Assembly (NCBI GenBank): GCA_012295275.1
Contig: CM022670.1
Span: 10,975,583 to 11,039,582 of the forward strand
DNA length: 64,000 nt
Direction: 5' to 3'
Origin: Chrysomallon squamiferum
Taxonomy: Eukaryota > Mollusca > Gastropoda > Neomphalida > Peltospiridae
Program-made: the position numbers and the translations under genes
The notes under the pieces: model-generated
The model's input: only the letters and a program-made list of their open reading frames with translations
Told to the model about the DNA's origin: nothing
The model's database searches: none
Part shown: one piece after another, positions 35,560 to 47,312 of the stretch
Layout of the letters: each line of letters begins with the position of its first letter
How positions within the stretch are numbered: the stretch's first letter is position 1

Positions 35560-38500
35560 TTATAACATTTTAAGAGACATAACTGGAAAACTGTCTCCTT
35601 TGTGTCTGCTGACAGAATCCAGAACAGCCTGTTTTTTGTGGAGAGCTCTTGATGACTCCAGCTCATACAGAGTGCACAGGTTGAAGAGAACACCCTCATA
35701 TAGGTTGTTATCTGGGTCCTTGTGAACCAGCGACTCTAACGTGTTTAGTGCATCTTTCAGTCTTCCCAGATACAACGAACAAACAGCCATGTTATTAATT
35801 GCCTGTAAGAAAAAGAGAAAAAAAGAAAAAATGAAAAGGAATTGTTAACTGAACTTGGATGTGAAGATGACGTGATTTGTATAATTAATTGTGTTATTTT
35901 TTTATGTGTGGTATCAATTACACATTTTTCTTTTTATTAATTCATATTACACACATATAAACACACACATACATAAAACATACTAATCTATGTAGCTATC
36001 AACTGAACTAAAAACAAAATTATATCTAGAAAGCAGGGTGTAAATACAAATGTATTTCTGTGTTTATAACGAGCATCTGTTTTTATTTTATAATATGTGG
36101 CATCATGTGCACTTTATTTTGTTTTTATTAATTAACATTTATAGTATTTTCATTTAACACTTACTGGTATATAGTGAGAGAAAACAAATAAGGCAAACAG
36201 AATAGTGATTAATTTTGTTGCTATTTTTCTTAGATAAAGACAAACTGTTTAAGAACTAGAAATTATAATAAAAAGGAATGTAAATCACTTACACATGTAT
36301 TTCTGGGTTCACACTGGACTGCTGTTTTGAAATGCTCATAAGCATCTGAGAAATTGTTCTGACACAGAGCTGTCAGTCCCCTGAGAGAGATAACAATTGC
36401 ACATTTAAGTATAATTTTAATTAAAATCATTTAAGTGTATATATGTAAATTTGTCTGTATGTGACTGTGTGTGTGTGTGTGAAAGAAAAAGGATCAAATA
36501 TGACATCCAAGGTAGCAATTCTGATGCATTGTGGGTGCAAACAGGTGTGTTAATTATCTATTCAAAGAAATTTTTAGGACATGATCTAAATATCTGTTCT
36601 GAAAAATCAGTGAATGATATATTAGCCTAACAGATAGAAAAACAATACACTTATTGTCCGTTACGGATTACCTGTTCATGGCATTCCTACAAACACCAGT
36701 GTTATCTCCCTTCTCTGTAGAACTCTCCACTTGTTTAAACACTTCTTCTGCTTTTGCAATGTTCCCCATCTGTAAACAACAGAATAATTTACCATTATTT
36801 ACTAAGTCATCTTTCTATATTAATGTATTCTTTTATTGCTTTAAAGGTGTTTACAGTTAAAAAAAAAAATGTAATTCAATGTTCCTATCAGAGTAATGCT
36901 AATAATTTATAAATAAAAAAACAAAGACAGTAAAATGTAAGATGCTCCAGGATTTTTATTTAGAAGGGACTTAAGAGTTGCATGATCAACATTAAAATGG
37001 AAATAGAATGGTTTTTTTTGTTTGTTTTTATAAAAGCTGCATTTTCAGGGCAAGTACATTGTTTTCATTTTACACATAAAACAGATTTTGTATCTGTAAA
37101 ACATTAGCTTGTAATTATTCTTCATTAAACAAATGGTCATGAAGTAAAATTATAAAGTTTTGTCCTATCAATTTCAAATTTCAGAAACCTGAAGATAAAC
37201 TCGTCCAATTCCAGTCAGAAGTGATTCTTTATCGATTTCTTTTTTTGTCAGAAGTTGTTCATATATGGTCAAGGCAGCTTCATAGTCCTGCAGATTTAAA
37301 ATAATTTACAATTTACAAAAGAAAAGAACATTATGGAATATGTATTTTTGTATATATGCAAGTAAAATCTGCAAATGTTTTAGGCAAGCCCGTTATAATT
37401 ATCTGGAATAAAATGAACAGTAATCACAACTGTTTTTAAAGCTGTTGTCACAAGGGGCTTGTCATGTATCTGTAGTTTGCATAAGCAAATTTTCAGTTTA
37501 TTTATAAAAATGTGCTGAGATGTAGTTATATATTTTTAGATTATAGTATAATTATCATTCATTAATATATATTTCTCATTTTTCTGTTATTCGTTTCTAT
37601 TTTTATTCAGTTGTTAGTTTGAATTTGAAAATCATGTTTTAAAAATAAAATTAACTTTTGAAAATATTACCTTAATAGAGAGCAAAACTGAGGCAATTTT
37701 AAAGAGAACTTGAGTCTGTCTTTTTGTCCACAAATCTTTGGAAGCTGAATTAAAGAAATAGAAAACAAAATGTAAAAACTGAAATAATTTTTAACATTCT
37801 TTTAATGCTGATAATTGTAATCAGAAAGAAGAGCAACTTTTAAAAACACTATGAAAATCATGAACCAAAAAACATCACTGTTATAAGTTATTTAAATCAG
37901 TAATTGTTATAATCAGCCTATCTTTGAGTGAAAAATTTACTGAAAATATTTTATCTGAAAACATTATACTGTTTAAAATTTAATTATCATGCAAAAGTTA
38001 TTAACAGTAAAACTGTTTTGGATTTTATGTAAATTTTTAAACATTATTGAAAACATTACTTAAGTTTCACTAAATTAACATATGTTTTTTCAATAATTGT
38101 AATTCTTCCACTTTCTTGCTCATAGCCAAGAAACATTTTTATCTTTTTATACATTTTTTACTTTTTAAATGAGAAATTTGTTTGAAAATACAATGATATA
38201 GTTGTAGAAATTAATAATAAAACTTAAAGATATTTGTAAACTCATATTTGCTACCAACAGTAACTGTAATGAACGTGTGTGTAAAATAAGTGTCTAAAAA
38301 AATACATTTTCACCTTTTCTGCTTTCACTGGTCAACTCCACACCACTGCCATCTTCTGCTAGACCAGTCTCTAAATTCAGTAAGATCTGTTTGAAAAGAG
38401 AAAATGTCATATTCTTATACACTGTAATAAATTATTATTTTCCATACAAAACAGATAACTTTCAATTTCACAAAGATTATAATTATTTTCCACTAGAAAA

Positions 38501-41500
38501 ACTAAATGTTTTTCAACTCTATCTTGTACACATATTCCATTCTTAGCAGATACAAAAATCAACATTTTTACATTTTATTACAGATACAGGATGTTCTGTT
38601 TTGTGAATGACAGTAAAGTTTTACCTTAGATGTGACTGCTAAGATGTAGTACAATCTGTCAAGTGATTCGTGATTCCTGCCTAGAAAACTGGGTAATTCT
38701 GCATGTAAGATACGCAAACCAAATGGAACCATTGAACCTAAAAATAAAGTTAAATCATTAATGCTTAAATTATGTTTAAATTATCTGTATCTGTCAAAAA
38801 TGTGTAAATAAATATACAGTATACACTATTAACTCAAAGACAAATATGTTTTTAATAATTAAACCAATTTCCACAGAAACATTCCTTTTTTGACTTTATT
38901 ATCATTATATTTATTTATTTTTTTATTTTCTTCTTTATTTTTTTTTTCTTGAGAAGTTAACCGATATTAAATAAATTTCTAACATTTTCATTTTAACATA
39001 CCACGTCTGCCAGGAAAGACATTTGGATAGAACTCAAAGTACAAGTCTGCAGAATCTAGTGTATGAAAAGCTTGCATTTCAGCGTCAACCATCTCATACA
39101 GCTTAAGACGGGTTAGAAGAGCAAGTCGACAAAACCACAACTGAAATGGCAAATAAACATTTACATATAAACCTGTGTGTAAAAGTAAGTGCTGTGAAAT
39201 TGCCCTTCCTTCTCTTTTATCTTAATTCAGAAAATGCACATGTAAAAGAGGAAATGTAAAAGTAAATTAGAAGAGTTATCTTTTTAAGGACTTGGTTGTA
39301 ATTCTTGTTTTTTGTAATATACAAATATTCTTATCATAGATATTCTTATCAATGATATTATCATAGTTTAGAAAAAATTATAAAAACAACAACAAAAGTT
39401 TTTGCTGCTATCATATATTAAGAATAATGCTATTTGTCTTCCTATTCCTAGATATTTTTAATTATAAAAAATAAATAAACAAACAAATAAATACACTGAA
39501 AATAAATAAATAAATTTGTCTTCCTAAATATTTTTAATTATAAAAATAAATAAACAAATAAATATACTGAAAACTTTTTGCTGCTACCATATATTAAGAA
39601 TAATGCTATTTGTCTTCCTATTCCTAGATATTTTTAATTATGAAAAATAAAAAATAAATAAATAAATTGAAAATGTCCAAGATTGTGGGATGCAAGGTTA
39701 GCTGAGTGAAAAATTTACACGAATGACTATATCAATCTGGCTTAGAATGTTTAATGATATCAATAAAGCAGAAAACACTTTTGTCTGATGGACGTCAAAC
39801 TGTAGTAAATGTATTAAGAAATCATTTAAGTTTAATGAGACACATACTTGTAATGTTTCTGGGGTGTGTTGTGTAAAGGATTCACTGGTTGTCTCACCCT
39901 GTCCAGCATCAGTCAGTAAAATTCTAGTGAGATCAACAGCTGCTCTAAGATAACCAGCATCCTAAAAATAACAAAAAATAAAAAAGTAAAAAATAAAAGA
40001 AAGTTGTAAATCTTTAGTTTGAGAAATTATGGAAGATCATTTTTATTTTATTTCCAAGAAAGATAATAATGAAAGTAAAGACTTTACTCTCATTATTATC
40101 TTTCTAGGAAATTAAATATAAATTATCTTTCAGCATTTCTCACAGTAAATATGTCTTGTGAGACCTGTGATTCTAACAATAAGAATATACTTACACATAT
40201 GAAGAGTCTAAGTAAGAATTCAAGAATCATACTACAGGTAGACTAAGATAAATATATGTTTCATACGTTGTCAGTTTCATAAGGCTAGCATGTATTCAAA
40301 TATAAAAAAAATTATAAAGTTATATTTATTATTTAAATTAAAATGTAATATTTGATTTAAAAAAAAAAAAAAAAAAAAAGTGATGTTAAAAATAATAATA
40401 AAAATGAATTAAAAATGTTAATTATAAAATTTAATAAGAATATATATAATAAGCATGGCTATTCACTGTAATAAATTAAACAAGTGATTCCACTTACTAT
40501 TAGTTTCTGAAGTCCTTTAGTGTCCTGTGTAACTGAATCAGCTGTTAAAGACAGTCGCTTTATCGCTTCTTGCTCTCCCATATACTGGCACACTAAATCT
40601 CTAACAGGATCACCCTAAGGAAAAAAGTATCCTACATATATAGCTGATCACAAAATAAATACAGTCGTATCAACTATTTTACTGTTAATCATTAGTGAAA
40701 ATAAAAATTTCAGTGACATATTAATCAATTAACTTGCTATTACAAAGGATTTCAAAATGTAGTTGTCAACTATTATTAATATTACAGATTTTGTTAAATT
40801 GTTATATAGCTTCTTTTAAAACAAAATAGATAGTCAGACATTGATAACATTACAGTAGTCTTAAATAATGAATTTAAAAAAAAATTAAAAACATCATAAT
40901 CGTACCAAAGGTTTATTGTGTAAAACTATTGGTGTACACAGCTGTTCCAGTGTTGGTAGGTAAGTCCCTGGTTGACTAGTTGCCATGGCAAACAACATAT
41001 TTCTGGTGGCATCAGAAGGAATCCAGGCATCAAACCTTCTGTCAGCATCACTTGCGCCAATACTTGCAGTGAAAGGATCATCTGACGAGGTTTCTCCAGC
41101 CAGTGAAGAAAACACAGAAGGAACTGCCTGGTGATATGGACTAGATGGAACAGAACTCTGTCTGTCAAATGTTGGAGACACAAATGATGACACTTCAGGC
41201 GAAACTTGACCAGTTGAGTTTGCTTTGTGAACTGGGGTAGACAGAGGAGACAGCTGTGTTGGTGTTGTTCCCACACATGGAGTCTGATGTAGTGACTGGT
41301 GGTATCCAGGATGTAAAGAATCTACAGATTTGCTCTCCATTGCAGTTTTCATTGGTGACTCGGGTTCATAGGAATTAGCTTGGTCAGTAGGAGCACAATC
41401 ACCTTCACCTCCCTGAGCTGTAAACGACTCAAACTCATCATTCTGGTCTAGAAATTCCTGTGTCTGGGTCTTGCCCTCTGTGTTACCTGATGATACTGGA

Positions 41501-42237
41501 ATCTCACCTTCAAATGACAATGGCTCAGGTTCTGATGAAGTAACCATATCTTCTTCATGGGCAATACCAAGATTATTGTTAGAGGATCTGTTATACATTT
41601 TCTGTGTATCAGTTTCATTTTGGTCTACAGTAGACTGTGACCAAGAATGTTCAAAGTCAATCTGTTGTTTACTATCTTGCTCTGATTCTGTAGTATCTGT
41701 TTCTAGCAGGCTTTCTTCAACAGCTGTTTCATACTGTTCAGATTCACAAATGGTATCAGCTTCTTTGGTCACTCCACTGGCTATTGAATCAAAGAAATCA
41801 CCACCAGCAGAATCTGATGCACTAAAATAACTGCTAAGATCTGGCTGTTCATTTTCTGGGCCCTCAAGATTAATACTATCGTCCATCTTTACCGAAGTAA
41901 ATGCATCCTGCAAATGTTTTTTGGAATCATTTTCTTTCTGATCATTTGCTGAACAAGGGCTAAGAACTCTGTCAGAGTTCTGATCCGAAGGTGAGCTTAA
42001 TGTAATGTCCTCTTCCACAGCAGCTCCAGCTTGAAAGGTAATTGCCCCAGACTGATCATCAACAGCAGTATTTTGTGTTTCTGTGTTATCATCTTGTCCT
42101 TCTACTGGTGGAGGGTCCAAGGTAACAGATTCTAAAGTGTCAGTAGTGGCAGAATGTGACAAAGAAAAGTTACTTTCTGGTACATCCAAATGACTGCCAC
42201 TGTCATGACTGTTTTCTTCAACTCTGTCTATTTCCAT
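35560..42237 (-). CDS. TRAPPC12: Trafficking protein particle complex subunit 12
   Basis: Exons in transcript order: 42237-40906, 40614-40498, 39961-39848, 39140-39002, 38737-38625, 38386-38314, 37744-37671, 37287-37189, 36769-36672, 36380-36293, 35802-35560. Phases agree and 2490 nt give 829 aa (human is 735). Residues 1-399 are Ser/Thr/Glu/Gln-rich and likely disordered. The conserved part starts at AWIPSDATR (403-411) and continues through [15 protein letters not shown] (445-459) and [14 protein letters not shown] helices follow ([55 protein letters not shown]), ending with [16 protein letters not shown] and KGDSF. Known role: a TRAPP III-specific subunit in ER-Golgi transport and autophagy, with a mitotic CENP-E role reported in vertebrates. 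The extra length is in the disordered first exon. The donor of exon 8 (GTTTCTG) is weak. Confidence 0.95.
39400..39640. repeat. Tandem duplication in a TRAPPC12 intron
   Basis: Two copies of about 65 bp, starting TTTTGCTGCTAYCATATATT and ending CCTAGATATTTTTAATTAT, lie 175 bp apart (near 39401 and 39576). A shorter third piece (TTTGTCTTCCTAAATATTTT) lies between them. The linkers are (AAAT)n. The copies are nearly identical, so the duplication is young. Confidence 0.8.
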
Positions 42238-42900
42238 GATGTATTAACAGCTGATTTCATAGAAGAAAAATGAATATAAATTTATAGAGAAAAAATATAT
42301 TTTGCAAAATGAATAAAAATACAACAGAAAAAAAAAGCTTAAATAAAGTTATATTAATAACATATGTGAATTATCTTTCAAATGAACAAATAAATAAATA
42401 AACCGTCTCTCTCTCTCTCTGTGTTGTTCTTTTTTTGTCTTGTTTGTCTTTTTTCTTTTTAAATTCCCACATAAACGTCGAGTCCCATTTGTTGATTTAA
42501 CTTCACCGAATAACAGAACCACTGAAGGATAGGGCGGACTCTTTCATAAAAATTAAATAAATAAATAAATAAAATAATCAGTTTATAAAGGTTCGTACGA
42601 TATTTATTGAAGATAACCAACAAACAAAGCGCATGCCTAGAAACTACTTCCTGTTCCTAGTAGGAAGTCGATTTTCGTAGGACAGATATTAATTTAACAG
42701 TTGAATAGAATTGTTAAAGAGTAAACGTTTCTAACATTAATTAGTCTTTCTATAATAGTAATATAGTCCCTTAGGATTACATCAAAAAGGAGTAAATGAT
42801 CTTGTAACTCACCCTGACGACGTGTCTCCAGTAAAGACAATTGTTTGGAGAGCGTGCGCAGATGATGGCGTGTGCTATTACTAGTAGTAGTATTAGTGCA
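42238..42900 (-). promoter_or_regulatory. TRAPPC12 5' UTR exon, first intron and promoter region
   Basis: On the minus strand an acceptor (AAATCAG) ends at 42251, leaving 13 nt of 5' UTR before the ATG. A consensus donor (CAGG/GTGAGT) at 42812-42807 defines a noncoding first exon beginning at 42813 and extending upward for an unknown distance. The region 42813-42900 is less AT-rich (GCGTGCGCAGATG near 42852) and has no visible TATA box. It may serve as a shared promoter with the plus-strand gene at 43.4 kb. Confidence 0.5.
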
Positions 42901-43434
42901 ACGGCTGGTTAACAGTTACTTTAATTAGAAATGGCAGTATTATAATTTTTGGTTTATTTATTTATTTTAAAAAATGTTACAGACGCATTTTCATCAGTTT
43001 GTGACTGATGTTTTGGGGTTGTTTTATTTACTCCTTAAAATGTGTTTTGCTATTAGTATTAACTATTATTATTAGACAGTTACACTGAGTTAAGCAAGAG
43101 ACGGAATCTATGTACATGGCTCAACCACAGTTTCGCTTCAGCATACAGCACAAAGTTCATTGACATATTTTTGATAAACAATGGAGAATCAACAGATATG
43201 TTTAACGTATCATCAAAATGATCGTCCTATTGACATATGACTAAGGTAAATTTATTACTGTTACAGTGGTAGAAAACCAAGTAAATTATATGCTCTTTTT
43301 TTTTCAGCACAAACATCAGCATAATCGTGAATGTTCATCAAGTGTTACTACAACAGTATCTTTATTTGGGCTATTTTGGTTGAACCTGTCACTTCCTTCA
43401 CAAAGTGTTATTGTGTGTATATGTCTGTTTTCAG

Positions 43435-44203
43435 GTTGGGGACAGAAAAAAAGTTTGACGAGAGAGAGCCTCATGGAGGAAGCCAGTGAACTTGAAAGGG
43501 AACAGTTCAAAGCAGAAAAATAGCCCATTGGCAGAAGAGAGGCGAGTTCAACTTCACTTTTGATATAAGAAGCAAGCTACATTACCAGCCAGGGCAGCGA
43601 GTAAAGCAGAGATTGGTTCCAGTATGCCCAAAGGTCTGGAATCCAGCAGTAGAGGAGTTCGATGACACAGACAACTCACCAGAAGACTCAAATGACGACT
43701 GCTTACTACAGGAAGCCCCAACACACCTTTGTTCTCAGAACCCAGTACAACTGAATACAAGTGAGTACAAGTGTGTGTGTGTGTGTCCAAGCAAGAGTGG
43801 ATGACTGGGTATTTATAAGGGAGATGGCTATGTGTTTGTTTCATAAATTAGTGTTCTCCATCTATTTTGTGTATTGTTTTTTTAACATGATCTTTTTTAT
43901 TGCTAAGAACAATCATTTGTCTTTATTGTTGAGATGATTAAATGCAAGTGTTACTCATGTGTAATATGCACATATGATCGTATCTATTTGAATTTAGCTT
44001 ACCTGCCAGCAAAGAAATTACTGATTATTTTACACACTTCTGATTAATTTTGTTACACTGGAACTCATGTTTTGTTTCTTTTGTATTTTCCAGGCAAGAT
44101 TTTCTTGATAGAAAGGTAAACATTGAGAAAAGAAGAGCTGTAAGTAAACACATTGGCTGCAAATCAGAAGAAAAAAAAAGAAGAATGAAAGGATAAGAAT
44201 TGA
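43435..44203 (+). CDS. Unrecognised lysine-rich gene, partial, with a frame break
   Basis: One exon appears to run from an acceptor (CTGTTTTCAG) to a GTGAGT donor (43435-43760). Its first part reads RESLMEEASELEREQFKAEK and then stops at TAG (43521-43523). From there another frame is open to the donor, with HWQKRGEFNFTFDIRSKLHY and VCPKVWNPAVEEFDDTDN. The switch lies at an A5 run (43516-43520), where a one-base length difference would restore continuity. The last exon (from 44094, or 44099 using a nearby AG) reads FLDRKVNIEKRRAV, SKHIGCKSEEKKRRMKG, then TAA. Upstream exons are not resolved. The composition suggests a basic, acidic-patched nuclear protein, but I do not recognise the family. 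It may be a recent pseudogene. Confidence 0.4.
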
Positions 44204-44327
44204 GCTTCTGCACGCTGAGCAGCAGAATAGGAAGAAGAGAGGATGAAGAAAAAGACAAATGTGTGAAAGACAAGGCGAAATGACAGATGCTTTGTTAAAT
44301 TTCATGGAAAAGTTCAATTCAAAATGA

Positions 44328-44333
44328 AATAAA
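44328..44333 (+). terminator. Polyadenylation signal of the 43.4-kb gene
   Basis: AATAAA lies about 125 nt past the TAA of the unrecognised plus-strand gene and is followed by a T/G-rich stretch (TTGTTTTCATTTGTGTTAG). This supports a transcribed unit here even though its protein is unclear. Confidence 0.5.
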
Positions 44334-44639
44334 GCACTGACCTTGTTTTCATTTGTGTTAGTTTTAATGGTTTCCTGATATATGTGTCACATATTCAATT
44401 ATCCAATATTATTTGAGGCAATTACCATAAATTCAACTTATTTTGTTAAAAATATTGTTACTTGGGGCAAATTTATCACACTTAAGGTATTTTATTCCTT
44501 GTTGTCTATTACTGTTTACCGATCACAACAAATTAAGAACATGTACAAAATTTCACCCTTCTTTATGAAAAACAAGCAAGAAATCTCAGGGCAGTGACAG
44601 ATATTCAAAAATAGGTTATAGATGTTGTCAATGTATTGC

Positions 44640-45386
44640 AGGCTGTATGTGCCTCAGCCTTGTATTCAAAATTTGATCACCAGCAGAATGTCTTGCAATG
44701 GGAGGTAAAATTCAAAATTAATTTTGTCAGAATCTGGCTTTGTATAACCATGGTAGCATTAAAATCCACAAATGTGAAGATCTGCACCACTTTGTCAAAC
44801 CCACATTCTAAATGCTGCCGAATAGCAGACATGTCTTTGTTGAAGGCTCTTCGCTGCTTAATGAGATTGGCTGACCTAAAGAGGCAAAAGAGATGATCCT
44901 TCAGGGAGTATGCTGGGTCTCCACATAGGAAAACCAGATTTCCATTCACAACATTGATCTAGGTCTAAACGTGGAAGAAGACCACTGTCGTGTCTAGTAC
45001 CAATGTAGGGCCCAGACAAGCTGACAACATCCTTTGGGTGCCATCAGTGACAGAAAAAAATGTGATATGTTTTCTCTTATGGCAGGCCACTAATGATGAC
45101 ACTTTGTATCCGAAGTTGTCAGTGATGTAGTTAGACACGTTTAACAGTCTCAAATCATAAAATTGACATGGGTATGCAAAACCAGGCGAAATTCAAATGA
45201 AACGTACACAAATATATGTTTCACAAATCACAAGGTCACGAATTACAAGCAAATTGCACAAATGATATGTTTCTTCTTGTCTTAAAAGTAACATACTCCG
45301 TGGCTTGGCATTGGTTCAGTTTCCACCTCCTCGCAGAGTGCCAGCAACAATCTTATAGCCAAGTCCATCTCATCAGCAATGATCTG
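44640..45386 (-). pseudogene. PIF/Harbinger-type DDE transposase remnant
   Basis: Read 5' to 3' on the minus strand, broken frames keep the family motifs in order: ACHKRKHITFFSV (about 45100), GPYIGTRHDSGLLPRL (about 45020-44965), FLCGDPAYSLKDHLF (about 44930-44890), FNKDMSAIRQHLECGFDKVV (about 44870-44810) and a decayed NxxxHCKTFC tail near 44690. HDSG, GDPAY and the E of LECGF correspond to conserved Harbinger transposase motifs. At least two frame shifts and an internal stop make it inactive. A splice-bounded stretch at 45303-45386 (DEMDLAIRLLLALCEEVE) could be an N-terminal exon of the same element. I could not find terminal inverted repeats. Confidence 0.7.
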
Positions 45387-46562
45387 TAGATACGCATCTT
45401 TTCATTACAGTAATTTTCAGTTACACACTTAAATTACCAGAGAACAGCCTAACAATAAATACATTACGTAAAACAGAAACTTTTAAGTTACTAAATATAG
45501 TCATGACTATTGTAGTAAGTGAAAAAGGTGACACAATAATAAACTATTCACAGCAATAATAATAATAACCTTTTTTCCACTTGAACAAAACTGTCTTAAA
45601 TTTGTTTTAGGCTGTGTGATCAGCCTACATACGAAAATTACAGGAATGGTGTAGCAGAGATCAGCCACGTGAAGAGATGACCCCGGCGCTAGTTTGGAAA
45701 ATGTAGGCTTACAATGAGCTTCATTGTCTGCATCGTGCCAGTGACCACAAAGCAAGTCGTTTTCAGTGGACAGCCACTGAAATATATTTAAAAAAACATC
45801 ACTTACCTGCAGACTCCAGAGACTACAGACTGGACTGGACACTGAGTAGCCATCACAGAGAAATTAGCTAAACCTGTTTGTTATCAGCAAATAATCGAGA
45901 TAAATGTGCGTAATAATTTTTTTCTTCTAAAAAATATAACATATAAATTACAATTTATTGAATAACAACATTTTTATTTGTAAACAATTATATTCAATTT
46001 CATCTTCAAATAAACATCGTTGGTCATATTATCTCTAGATCGTGTAAATACATCTCAAGGTCTAGGTCTCTAACTTGTGATTTTTCAAGTAGTGAACTGG
46101 ACACGGCAAACTTTAACAGTGCATTTCTGGATGAAACGGGTAGGAATCATTCACTGCCATATTGTTTGTCCCAGTAGAATTTTGCCTTTTACTTTCTCTA
46201 TAAACTACTATACAGAGACGGTCCATAACAATGGGAATCACTGTCAAAACCTTTTCTTTCTATTTTGTTATTTCCTTTAAACTGTTTTCTTTCTTTCATC
46301 ATAAGATAAAACGCCACCATCATTACATCTGTTATGAGTCTGTATTAGTTTCGTCAGTTTTAAAGACTTCATCTTACAGGCCAGGGCTGCATCTTCCTCA
46401 GAACATACTTCAGCTGAACATCCAGCTTTGTCGACCAGCGACTTGTTTCTTATTTGTTCTCTATTAAACAAACTTTCACTCGAACCATTAAAAAGAAACA
46501 TCTGATTTCATTTCTTTGAAGCTGTTTCTTTTGTTCTGGCCACAACTGATTAACAGTTGTGA
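45387..46562. other. Intergenic DNA, some possible transposon debris
   Basis: The minus strand at 45507-45842 has a 111-codon frame (QWLSTENDLLCGHWHDADNE in part) that I do not recognise. It lies just upstream of the Harbinger remnant and may belong to it. The rest, down to the KCNE-like gene, shows nothing I can name. A short minus-strand frame at 46277-46501 lies in what may be the 3' UTR of that gene. Confidence 0.35.
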
Positions 46563-47312
46563 TTATCCATCGACAGCTGATTTGCGAAAATTTATTGACT
46601 TGTCCATAGACTCCTTAAACAGTGCTGTGCTGAAGCTTTGATCTTCAGAATCAGAAGGCGAGAAACAAAAATCTGGTGCGTTTTGAAAAAAGGAACTGCA
46701 AGAATCTTTTGGTAGTTGATTAAACGTTTTTTGTTCTCTTTCACTGTGTTGACTAATTTCGTTGGTATTGCACTTGCCACAGTATGGGATATCATTTTCA
46801 TCTGCATTTACTAACTTTTCAGCGGATTTATACGAGCGTTTAGATACCGAGTGCATTTCAGTTTCATCCAGAATCAAAGTGTTTTCTTCCACGAATGATG
46901 TCTCTCCGTCGAATGCAGACTGTTTATCCTGAAACGACTGGGTTGAGAAATTGAGTTTTCTCAGTTTTCTACTGGGGAAACTTTTGTGCTGTTTTTCGTA
47001 TCTTTTCACATCTTCATAACATGGCTGACGCTTAGACTGATTTAATCGAGATCGAGGACTTTTAAGCTGCTTGCCATGGTTAATGTTAGCCATCAGCCAG
47101 CAACGTTTTTTTCTTTTCTTTGTATTTTTCTCACTGTTCATCTGTTTTTCAGAATACCTCAGGTAAGTGGCGATTTCATCATCGACATCTATTTTGTTCT
47201 TGCAGAGATAACTTACGACAAAGGCAACGATGCCAAGACAGTAGAAGCTAATAGTACAAACGATATACAGCATGGCGCCATTTTGGTCGTATGGCCTGGT
47301 TGTGTTATACAT
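46563..47312 (-). CDS. Single-pass membrane protein, KCNE (MinK)-like
   Basis: This intronless frame encodes 249 aa. A short N-terminus (MYNTTRPYDQNG, sequon at N3) precedes one hydrophobic segment at about 13-37, then a basic flank and a roughly 210-residue polar tail rich in Lys, Ser and Glu. The membrane segment reads LYIVCTISFYCLGI and then VAFVVSYLCKNK. It shares LY, F, SY and K at ungapped spacing with human KCNE1 (LYVLMVLGFF through SYIRSKK), and its YI-SFY core resembles KCNE4. Topology (short glycosylated exterior, one span, cytoplasmic tail) also fits KCNE, whose members modulate voltage-gated potassium channels. The tail is much longer than KCNE1 and unrelated by eye. Other small single-span families cannot be excluded. 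The frame itself is non-repetitive and likely real. Confidence 0.5.
   Translation of the reverse strand: MYNTTRPYDQNGAMLYIVCTISFYCLGIVAFVVSYLCKNKIDVDDEIATYLRYSEKQMNSEKNTKKRKKRCWLMANINHGKQLKSPRSRLNQSKRQPCYEDVKRYEKQHKSFPSRKLRKLNFSTQSFQDKQSAFDGETSFVEENTLILDETEMHSVSKRSYKSAEKLVNADENDIPYCGKCNTNEISQHSEREQKTFNQLPKDSCSSFFQNAPDFCFSPSDSEDQSFSTALFKESMDKSINFRKSAVDG

Noticed and set aside
43435-43760. Protein phosphatase inhibitor 2, suggested by KLHYxxG after an acidic/basic stretch
   Set aside because: Only that short motif fits. The N-terminal inhibitor motifs and the residues following KLHY do not match.
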